Shown: positions 35,033 through 44,077 of the stretch, in pieces | Numbering within the stretch: position 1 is the first letter of the stretch | Layout of the letters: the number at the start of each line of letters is the position of its first letter | Source of the DNA: Branchiostoma floridae | Lineage: Eukaryota; Chordata; Leptocardii; Amphioxiformes; Branchiostomatidae | Assembly (NCBI RefSeq): GCF_000003815.2 | Contig: NC_049981.1 | Location: forward strand, 21,410,257-21,472,256 | DNA length: 62,000 nucleotides | Reading direction: 5' to 3' | Notes under the pieces: model-generated | Seen by the model: the letters and a program-made list of their open reading frames with translations, nothing else | Database searches by the model: none | Told to the model about the DNA's origin: nothing | Made by a program: the position numbers and the translations under genes

Positions 35033-36628
35033 TTAGGAAAATGTGTTCTTGCTCAACACTACGTAGTATTCTCTGTACATCCCTGCTCCAGGGGCCATGG
35101 TTTTGCAAATCCCACATAAAGACTTTTTTGGTAAGTCTGTCATTAGACATATTGATAAGTCTATTCCACAAGGAGATTTCCCTCTTATTTCACATGGCAT
35201 CCAACCCATGTCTCCTGTTATGGCAAGGACGGGTGCAAATTTGTGTACACCTAAGAAACACCGTATTGCCCTATTCTGGACCACAGAACACTTATCGTAT
35301 TTCTTAAATCCCCAGACACCTGCGGCATAGTCAAGAATAGGGCAAACACACGACTCGTAGAGTTGTGTATAGGCGTGGTAACCAAGTTCTTTCAGAGCCT
35401 TAACTTTACCCAGAATACCGCCTAGAGCTCTTCCAGCAGAATCGGCAAGAACACTCGAGGCTGAGTTAAAGGACATGTGCTCGTCTAAGTGGAGTCCTAA
35501 GTACTTGTATGAAGTCACAAGATCAAGCTTCGTCTCTCCAAAACGGAATTCGTAAGAAGTCCTTCTTGCTCCCTTTTTCCTAAAGTGCATGATTTGTGTT
35601 TTTCCTTGGTTTATCATCAGTCTCCACTTAGAGCACCATTCAGCAACAGTGTTTAACATCTCTTGCAATTCATTTTCATTTTCTGCTACAATGATGATGT
35701 CATCTGCATACAACAACAAGCTTAAAGTCATATCATCAAGTCTGACACCCAGCCCCGATTCTTTGACTTTTTGAGCAAGATCATTCACATACATAGCAAA
35801 TAGGGTTGGTGACAGAACATCCCCTTGTTTAACTCCAAAGGGGGTGGGAAACCACTGAGTCTGATACTCATTCACTTGTACACAAGCTACTGGGGACTTA
35901 TAAAGAGTCATTATAGCTTTATAAAATTTCCCATCAACACCGTTCTGTATTAGTCTATAGGCTAAGAGGTCTCTGTTTACCCAGTCGAAAGCCTTTTGGA
36001 AGTCAATGAAGCAGGAGAAGGTTGACTTCCCCTGCTCCATCCGGGCCCTGATCACCGTACACACTGTGTAGATGTGGTCTATACACGCTCTGGCCCTACG
36101 GAAACCATTTTGTTCGTCTTCTAGGAGGTTTGAACATTCTAAGTACCGTGTTAGCCTATTGTTTAGTACACAAGAATAAAGTTTGTACACAGTGCTCATT
36201 AGACTTATTCCCCGGTAATTCAAAGGGACTGTAGGATCTTTCTTTGATGACTTCGGAATCGGTTTAATAATGGACTTGTACCACACAGAAGGAATGAGGC
36301 CACTTTCAAAACAGGTTTGTACAAGCATATATAAAGTATTCAGCATATCTGGCGCTTTTAGCATCTCATTCGAGATTTCATCTGCTCCCATTGCTTTTCC
36401 TGTCTTAGCATTCTCCACAGCTGCTTTAATCTCATCAAGAGTGATTGGTGCATTCAGGAACTCATTAGGGTTATAAGAGACCTCATTCATCTCACTTTCT
36501 AGTCGAAGTTTAAGATCACAAATCTCTTGCAGAAATTCATCATCGAATTTACCCTCACCATCATTGCCAGCAAATAAATTGCTGAAATCCTTTTCCCATT
36601 TTTCCAAAACTTTATCTACCTCTTCCAT
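35033..36628 (-). pseudogene. LINE ORF2 reverse transcriptase domain
   Basis: A 531-codon open segment with a full RT palm. IPKSSKKDP leads into LNYRGISLMSTVYKL (RT motif 2-like) at about residues 137-149, then EQNGFRRARACIDHIYT. FIDFQKAFDWV holds the first catalytic Asp at about residue 209, and LLLYADDIIIVAE the YADD box at 307-310, followed by GKTQIMHF and YKYLGLHLDEH. All three catalytic aspartates are present. The N-terminal linker to the endonuclease is open across the insertion site apart from one or two frame errors and a stop just upstream (near 36649). After about residue 460 the frame diverges from the expected thumb region, consistent with a frameshift near 35170. It copies element RNA at the target nick in the intact state. 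Confidence 0.92.
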
Positions 36629-36806
36629 CAGATTTCCAGTTTCATCTTAGACTTTCATAGGGATTTTCGTGCTTCTCTTTGGACCCAGCTTATTTACTTC
36701 ATTCCAGAATCTTTGAGGATTATTAGTTTTTAAACCCTCAAGCTCCAAAGCCTGTCCTCGTTGATACTTTCGTTTATAAAATGGAGGTTCTTATCAAAAG
36801 CATATT

Positions 36807-38373
36807 CACCCCCACCTAACTCCTTCTGCTTTTCCCCCTACCCGTTCACCTTTTCCCCCGGACTTCCTCTTAACCCCCGCCGTACTTCATCTGTGCCCCC
36901 GTCATTCCTCTTTACCCCCGGTGTAATTCTGCTTTTCCCCCGCCCTTTTCCTTTTCCCCCAATGGCCGCCGTCAACCCGAATTGCACGTAGTCGACACGA
37001 AAATCGTTCGGAAAGTAACAATAACGGTTGCGCCACGGAACATGAAATAGCCTATGCTCTAGTACACATTCTGGGCCACCTTTCTGCCAAGTGGCGTTTC
37101 ACAACTCCTTCCCAGTCTGAACTGAAAAAGCATGTCCCGTCAGCAGCACGTCATTTGTGGCGCTCCACCACTACTTCCTAGAGGCTGGTGGTGGACCGCT
37201 TGAGGGCGGCGCGCTGTGCTATGGCGATCGGGCGACTTAGTTCGGCATCGATAATATGGTTACCCCGGGAGCCCAGGACTAACAGGTCGTTCTTTTAAAA
37301 GAGGGACATACCGACCCAGGTTCGAAACAACGCAGGTAAAAGTCCCCGTGTCGATCCGAGGAGCAGGGTCGCGCCCGTGAATAGGCACTGCGTCTCAGCC
37401 CGACCAGCATAGTGGGACCCAACTATTTTTATCTCACTGTGACTTTTCGGTATGCTAAGTAAAGGCAGAGTACATTTCATAATATACCCTTTATTATTTT
37501 TCACAAACTCGCTATGTGTCCATTTACAGTACCTTAGTACCAAGATATCGTTTGCTATCTTTATACATTTCTCATGTATTGTACGCCCTGCTGCATTTCG
37601 ACTGTGTTCGTTCTGCATGCCATATATCAAAGATCCAGCCACCCCGAGTTACACTGTTCACAAACACAAATACAGACACACGGTATTGAAACCACAGCAT
37701 ACGTGACGTATTAAAGACGCCGCAGCCGACATTTTATGAAGATCTGTTACATCAAGGAGGTGCTACATGCATGGAACGATTCCGACGCTTAGTGTACGCA
37801 TTCTCTGCCTGTCTTTTGAATTGATTCTGTACTCTCTTTGTACCTCATTCCCATACTACATTGATACCATCACTTCGCCATTGTATTTATAAAGAATTAT
37901 AAGATAAGATTCTGATCTTGTAGCCAAGCCTAATGATTTTCTGAAACGCCGCAAAACCCCGGCGTCAAGCGATCCGCCACCCAGCCACTAGGTACTAGTT
38001 GCATTTATGTACGTGGAGCACCACAAACTACGCGCTGCTGACGGCACATGGCTTTTCAGTTCAGAATGGGAAGGTGTTGTAAAATGCCACTTGGCAGAAA
38101 AGTGGCCCAGAATGTGTACTAGAGCATAGGCTATTTCATGTTCCGTGGCGCAACCGTTATGTTACTTTCCGAACGATTTTCGTGTCGACTACGTGCAATT
38201 CGGGTTGACGGCGGCCATTGGGGGAAAAGGAAAAGGGCGGGGGGAAAGCAGAATTACACCGGGGGTAAAGAGGAATGACGGGGGCACAGATGAAGTACGG
38301 CGGGGGTTAAGAGGAAGTCCGGGGGAAAAGGTGAACGGGTAGGGGGAAAAGCAGAAGGAGTTAGGTGGGGGTG
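36807..38373. mobile_element. 1,567-bp TIR transposon inserted in the LINE
   Basis: The termini are long inverted repeats, 36807-37168 and 38013-38373 (about 362 bp, roughly 95% identical). Both start CACCCCCACCTAACTCC, followed by a run of CCCCC-rich phrases. The 5 bases ATATT directly flank both ends (36802-36806 and 38374-38378). Removing the element with one ATATT restores one reading frame across the LINE junction (CKQY then AFDK), which confirms the boundaries. The 844-bp centre has no transposase. A 5-bp duplication and CAC termini are features of Transib-type elements, but the rest of the terminus is not RSS-like, so the superfamily is open. Confidence 0.93.
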
Positions 38374-38424
38374 ATATTGCTTGCACTTAAAAACATCCCT
38401 TAGAACGGCCTTACATCTTTTGCT

Positions 38425-39603
38425 TCACTTGCATCTAACATATTCACGCTCTGCATCCCTCATTTGAACCCAGAGCTCGTCGAGCTCTGCATTCCAGAAA
38501 GGTTTGCCCGGGCTACGTAATCTCCTAGACCGAGGTGTATTTGCATTCGTACCAGTCTCATTTACATCACAATCACTGTAAATAACCTCACAAAGTGAGT
38601 TATACCACAAGTCAATACTCTGCTGTGTTTTTTGCACCACTTGTAAACTGTCTATGAGATCTAACAATGCTCTACGGCTTATGTCAGAACTCAGAAAGTT
38701 TTCCGTCACGATTCTACGTTTACGACGCGACTTTACTGATTGTGAGGGTACATTTTCCACATACTGGCTATTTACATAAAAAGTTAAAGATAACACAGAG
38801 TGATCTGGTACTCTACATCGATCGCCTATCAGGCTTATACATGAATAGCCACATTCTTCCACAATATCACTCGCTGTAATCACATTAAAGTCATGGCATG
38901 TATCAAGGCAATCATGGGGTGTAAGGATATAGTCAACAACTGCTTTTCCTCTCGTGGAGACAGATGTGAAGTTGTCATTGTGTTGGCAAACTCTGCCGTT
39001 TAGCATGCACATTTTGGAGTCTTTCAAAAATTCGATTAAACTAGCCCCATGATTGTTAAATGTTGTGTCAATTGTCGCTCTGGGTGGAATGCCATCAACC
39101 TCCGTTATGCAATCATCACGATCACCTGTGCGACTGTTGAAGTCTCCACAAACATAAATAGCATCAACAGATTCCAAAGCATACATCTGGCACAACAGGT
39201 GAGAAAAATATTCGGTGGCATTCCGTCCCCATGGCGACTGCTCGGGAGGCAAGTAACATGAAAATACAACAAAGGTATACTCAGACTTTGTATGCTCAAA
39301 GTGCAGTCCTAGCATTCCATCAACATCTCTATCAATAATTGAAATCTTGTACTGAAGACGTAGATTGTTTTTAACGAAAATGCCAACACCACCTGAGCCT
39401 TTGGGGGCATCACGATGAGTCTTTCTGTTATGTCCATACCAAGTGTAATCATCTAACTCGATTACCTCATCAGTTTTCAAGTGTGTTTCATTTATAGAAA
39501 TGATATCTGGTGATAAGTGCTGGAGTGTTATTTCCCTTGACTTACAGTTCAGACTTGTCCAGCCATTAACATTCCAATGCACAAGGTTGATCTTCTCCCA
39601 CAC
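38425..39603 (-). pseudogene. LINE ORF2 apurinic-type endonuclease domain
   Basis: A 392-codon segment starting MWEKINLVHWNVNGW, the N-box of APE endonucleases. It continues with INETHLK (catalytic Glu), FSCYLPP, VCGDFNSRTGD (the D-x-N pair), VVDYILTP, and VPDHSVLSLTF (terminal Asp-His). All diagnostic residues are present, so the nuclease domain looks intact. The start lies 18 bases after the ORF1 stop, a spacing typical of LINE ORFs. The frame ends at a TGA at 38422-38424, after EYVRCK, about 45 bases before the insertion edge. It would nick the target DNA for primed reverse transcription. Confidence 0.92.
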
Positions 39604-39621
39604 AGGTTCGGCGTCCGCTTC

Positions 39622-40388
39622 TCACGGTTGTGTCGGCAGGTTGTTGTCGGCAGGTAAGTCACGAGCGCCCCGCTTCTGGACCCGTCCGCTGCCAGTGATG
39701 AAGTAATCCTTTCCGCCCGGAATTTCCCGCAGGAGAGTCCTAAAGTTGAGCTCTATCAGCCTATCCGTGTGGCTTTTCGCTGATCGGAGGAACACTTTGT
39801 CATAAGAGGGGTCACTTTTCAGCTTCGGTTTCGCCCTCAGTATGGCCACCTTTTCCTGGACGGAGCGGAGCCTGACTTTCACCACGCCGGGACCACGGCC
39901 TCTCGACTTCATTCTCTCGGCAGCAACAACAGGCACATCGGACTGAAGTCCGCTGTGGAACAGCTCCTCAATCTTCTCCTTGACATCTTCCCCTTCCTCA
40001 AACGGTAAGCCCGACACAATCACCGACTCGTCAGGATCAAACTCGGCCCGGTTGTTGCTTGTTCCTGCCATCTTGGTCTCCATGGCGTCGATACGTGACC
40101 CATCTCAAGGTCGATGTTGTCTCCAATTTCTTTCGTTTTCCTTTCCAGCTCGGCTTTCAGCTCATCCTTAGTCGCAGAAACCAGCTTTTCAACAGACGTT
40201 TGTAGGCTGTCAACCTTACTGTTCAGCTTCTTCTCGAACGACGCCTGCATACCGTCGAGCTTCCTATCCAGGGCTTTCAGCTCGTTCATAATGGCGGCGT
40301 CTCCCTCCTTCCTGACGCTAGCGGCTTCAATCTCCGCATCTCGCCTGGCACTATCCCGGGTTCTGGTTCCGGTACCTTTGTCAGACAT
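39622..40388 (-). pseudogene. LINE ORF1 (coiled coil and RRM-like), frameshifted
   Basis: It starts MSDKGTGTRTRDSARRDAE. The first 95 or so residues form a charged heptad-like coiled coil (MNELKALDRKLDGMQASFEK and on). A one-base frameshift near 40095 leads to a second frame beginning near METKMAGTSNN (40083). That frame carries an RRM-like region (SVIVSGLPFEEGEDVKEKI, VVKVRLRSVQEKVAILRAK) and a C-terminal region with SHTDRLIELNFRTLLREI, as in ORF1 proteins of L1-like LINEs. Family role: a nucleic-acid chaperone that trimerises through the coiled coil. It stops just before ORF2. Confidence 0.85.
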
Positions 40389-40450
40389 TGTTCTGCTGAC
40401 CTCCAAATATCTCCAAATACACAAATTTGGCGTTCAACTCACTGAAATAA

Positions 40451-41050
40451 CACAATAGTTTATAATATGTATAACAGTACTGCTAAGGATTTCTAAAAAC
40501 ATGGCTCGCTTGATTTTCATTATGGTCCTCACATTTTATCAAATTGTTATGCCAATGGAGATTTTGCACGGACAAATCGAACTAAAATTGTCACGTGTAT
40601 ATTTTCAACGCACACCAAACAACATTTTCTTGAAATTCCATCAGGGCAAAATCACCGCAAGGTATCGTACGATTGTGATTGTCAAATATAACAAATATGA
40701 CATCATTTTCGAATTATCACGTATATGCCAACAGACTGCTTCATCTAACTTATATTTCCTGTACTCCTTCTTTATGCTCACCTTTCTCGATGTCTTTTCT
40801 TTAATTCTTTTTCACGTCAGTGTTGTCACTTATTGGTCAGACTTTTAAGTAGCCTATCATTTATTTACATGTATGCTGTTTATTGTTCATTTGGATTTAC
40901 CGTAAAAAGAAACACGGCAGCAAAGCACTCCCTTACAAGTTGCCACCCCAGACAATCAGTGTAAACAGTTATGGTTTAAAGATTAGATGACATGTCAATC
41001 TGAGAGTTGCATATTGATTGCATGGCGTTTAAGTTATATGTTATATGATT
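40451..41050. other. Non-coding stretch
   Basis: A 115-codon plus frame (40501-40848) is AT-rich, with hydrophobic low-complexity translation and no domain; it is not supported. The 5' boundary of the LINE lies in or near the start of this stretch but cannot be set exactly. Confidence 0.4.
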
Positions 41051-41491
41051 TTAGCCTGGAGTCCAGCCGTGTTGTGCTTTGGTCGCTCCCCGAAGGTATG
41101 CTTCCTGCCAACACGTCTGGTTACCATTGGAACGATCGACATTTGCATATTCTCAGAGATTTTATGCGAGATTTCTGATTGGCTGTTAGCTCTAAGCCCC
41201 CTTCAAAATTATGTTTACAGTTTGTAATCGAACGGAACACTTCTTCTATCTTTCCCTCGAACTTTTCGTCTGCATGACAACAGATCAACGTGAGAAATGG
41301 CGCCTCGCGATTGGTGTTCTCCTCTCAGAGTTTATCCAATCAGCAAAGAGCGGCAAATATGAATATTCATGAGTCTTCTCATTAGTGACGTAAGGGCCGA
41401 TCGTTCCAATGGTAACGAACACCAGACGTGTTGGCAGGAAGCGTACCTTCGGGGAGCGACCAAAGCACAACACAGCTGGACTCCAGGCTAA
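41051..41491. mobile_element. TIR element, ends TTAGCCTGGAGTCCAGC
   Basis: The inverted arms are about 100 bp: 41051-41148 and 41396-41491. They share TTAGCCTGGAGTCCAGC, GTTGTGCTTTGGTCGCTCCC, GAAGGTA and ACACGTCTGG. TATGATT and TAGGATT flank the ends as a near-perfect 7-bp duplication. No transposase is present. It is a MITE of about 440 bp. Confidence 0.85.
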
Positions 41492-41959
41492 TAGGATTTT
41501 GGTTTCAAAAGTGCAAATATTATGAATTTTAAAATCTCAATTCAGATTGACATTTGCAACCAATTTTCAACATACTCGTATCCGACTCGTCTTCTCAAAT
41601 TGCAAGCGTCGGTAAACAGTCAAGTGTCCTCTCAAAAGTCCTCTCGAATCAACTGTTGTTGTCAGAAATCTTTCAAGCGTTGTGGGAGATGAAACAAAAT
41701 CACTACAAATGGACTGTAAACAAACTTCAGTAACAATAGGAGTGAACCACCGTACGCTTTTTTACACCGCGTTCCTTGGTTCGTCGAAAAGTTTGACAAA
41801 ATGGCTAATAAGTCAAGCAGCGGTGGGAACACAAGAAAGTCCTATTCTTGCGTTGTGAATATCGCTGTGGATTGAACCGAGGTGCATTCAACTTATAATA
41901 TAGAAAAATGACCAAGAACAGTGACTTTGTTTTCATGCTTTGATCGCTCAAATACAGCA
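41492..41959. other. Non-coding stretch
   Basis: A very short ATG frame in strong context (MANKSSSGGNTRKSYSCVV..., starting at 41801) stops after 24 codons without a visible donor. Otherwise nothing is recognised. Confidence 0.35.
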
Positions 41960-42600
41960 GTTTTTATGGAATTATAATTTTCGCCATAAAAATGGGGATA
42001 TAGTCTTGGGTGTGTCTGTCTATTTCTGTCTCTGCCTGTGTGTTTGTGTTTCCCGACTTTTGTAGTCAGCATAACTCAAGAACCTCTAGATGGATTACGA
42101 TGATATTTGGCATGTGGATAGGTGTTGGGAAGACAAAGGTGAAAAGGCACGTTTCCTTGGAAATGCAGCAGAAATTCTATTTTTTAAATCTTTTGACATA
42201 GACATACTATGGCCTGGAATTTTTGTGGCATATAGCTTGTAACGCTTGAATACGTGGTGTATTTTCGGACCCCCTACAATCATGCTCTAGAACTGCAGGG
42301 GCGTTTTTGTCAAAATCTGCTAAGGAGGTTAACTGAACAAGGGAACGATAAATTTACATGATATTTGGTATGTAGGTAGCGTAGACAGAGATGTAAAGTG
42401 CAAAAAGTGCAAATAATGCAAATTTACACTTAATTTGCATATTTAATGAGGAAAATATATTTATGATGTTTACGATTATAGGACTCAAATACCTGTAATG
42501 TATGTAATTTTTGGCAAGTGGAACAGTAACAGATACCAATTATGCAAATAAGTCACTAACTTGCATAATCAATGTAAAAGTACCATAATTCTTTTAAGTG
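41960..42600. repeat. Related AT-rich dispersed repeat fragments
   Basis: GATATTTGGCATGTGG at about 42104 and GATATTTGGTATGTAGG near 42360 match the repeats noted at 2041-2235 and 1150-1383. TTAATTTGCATATTTAATGAG and ATTATGCAAATAAG (about 42427-42550) match units of the 60690-61060 repeat. This suggests one composite family with copies across the window. Confidence 0.5.
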
Positions 42601-43252
42601 CTAAATGATTGGACAATCAATATTGTGACCATTGTAAGTTATCTACATGTAAAGGTGTACATAACCAAGCATAGATTATGTAAATGTGGAAGTCATTTAC
42701 GTAATCAGACTATTTTATGGAGATATGAGGTCTTCGAACTCTTGTTCCACTTGCCATGGGCTTGGAAGGTTGCTTTGTTGTGGTTCAATACAAGACTATT
42801 CTTTAAGATTAAGTGTTTTCCGGCAAGTTAATAAGTGATTAAACAATACCGACATTTCAATAATATCTCCCAGTAAATATAATAACATGCAAACATTTTC
42901 AGGTCACCATACAGAGTGGGCCATGGGATGGGGGGAGGTGGCAGATTCACAAGTTCTTTGTACACAAACAAGTGTTTGATGACAACTACCAAAGGTTTCA
43001 GTGAGTGACCGTCCTCAGGGCAATACTGAATCAGTCACGTTTGGAACCGCATTCTCCACACTGCAGCAACTAGCTGCAGTGCGAAGCACTACAACAGTTG
43101 TATAATCACCATCAATTGACTTCGGTGCTATCCAGGATGTTAATACATTTTTGTCAGATGAGAAGCATGCAATTTCACTCAGCTGGGACAGCTGCGTGCC
43201 ATGTTACAACGGTTCAGTCGTGTGCATTAATTTATACTCATTGTTCCCTTTA
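42601..43252. other. Upstream region of the LRR gene
   Basis: No separate gene is seen. The segment TTGTTCCCTTTAG at its end (43240-43252) is a plausible splice acceptor just before the LRR gene start, implying a 5' untranslated exon further upstream that cannot be located. Confidence 0.4.
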
Positions 43253-43262
43253 GGTGGCAGGA

Positions 43263-44077
43263 TGGGCAAAAAGTGGAGACACATGCTGATTTTCCTTCTC
43301 ATCATCCTGAAGGAGCTTGAATTACCAGAAGCTGGATGCAGCTGTTCAACATCCTCACCCTGCAAGAGATGGGAATTGTATACACCACAACCTCCTTGCT
43401 GCTACTGCACAGGGCTAGGCCTCACCAGCGTCCCCAAGGACTTCCCCAAAAGCATTTCCTTCTTATCTTTGGAAAATAATCAGATAACCAGCTTCCAAAA
43501 TAACCTTCCAAAATCCTTAACTTTCTTGAATTTGGGAAATAATCAGATAGGTAGCATTCCCCCCGGGTTCAATCTCAAATCTACCCCGGCTAGGTCAATT
43601 ATACCTGTACAAAAACGGGATTTCTAAAATTAAGCCTGGTATCTTTTCAAATCATTCTTTGCTGCGGAAGGTGAACCTTGATTCAAACAACTTAAAACAC
43701 CTCCGAACTGGTACATTCTCAAATTTACCCAAGCTCCGATGGTTGCGTTTGAATGATAACCAGATAAGTTTCATCCAGTCAGGTGTATTCTCGAATCTAC
43801 CCGAGTTACAAGACATTAACTAGGAACCATATAAATGACATCCAGCCGGGTGCATTTTTTAATCTACACAAACTCTGTGAACTGAGCCTGGGCGGAAACC
43901 AGATAACTTCTATCCAGCAAGATACATTCACTGATTTACCCAATCTCGTAACTTTGAACCTGAATGCAAACCAGATTAATTATATTCAGCCAGGTACATT
44001 CACCAATCTACCTAAACTGCGTAGCTTGTACCTGTCCTATAACCAGCAGATAACTTCTATCCAACCAGTTAGAATAT
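43263..44077 (+). pseudogene. LRR receptor, 5' part with three frame breaks
   Basis: Start at ATG 43263 (GGCAGGATGGGC), eight bases after a likely acceptor. A hydrophobic leader (MLIFLLIIL) is followed by a Cys-rich N-terminal LRR cap (CSCSTSSPCKRW...PPCCYC) and then LRRs of about 24 residues. Homologous LRR sequence continues, but changes frame at a C6G3 run near 43559-43567, again near 43821 (IN then RNH), and near 44065, where about nine codons of one LRR are also missing (IQPV then EYLEL). A stop follows each break if read straight through. Because the third break removes sequence, simple base-calling error is unlikely for it; a decayed allele, a pseudogene or a misassembled repeat are all possible. 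Confidence 0.8.

Larger units (their letters stand above)
33791..40450 (-). mobile_element. APE-type non-LTR retrotransposon (LINE), interrupted
   Basis: On the minus strand the order is ORF1 (40388 to 39622), endonuclease (39603 to 38425), reverse transcriptase (36628 to 35033), a C-terminal Cys/His region (to 34218), a 3' UTR and an (ATTC)n tail. Without the 1,567-bp insertion at 36807-38373 the element is about 5.1 kb, near full length. The 3' UTR has a direct duplication of about 150 bp (33905-34060 and 34062-34185) containing CAAACAAGGGTTTCG. Several frameshifts and stops make it inactive as it stands. The layout (coiled-coil/RRM ORF1, APE, RT) and tail fit the CR1/Jockey-like side of LINEs; the clade cannot be fixed by eye. 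Confidence 0.9.

Noticed and set aside
36761-36991. Proline-rich frames at 36761-36991 (+) and 38189-38386 (-)
   Set aside because: The same C-rich inverted-repeat sequence read at both ends of the transposon inserted in the LINE.
41801-41875. ATG in strong context giving MANKSSSGGNTRKSYSCVV
   Set aside because: Stops after 24 codons with no donor; the resemblance to the start of a zinc-finger/THAP-type protein is too weak.
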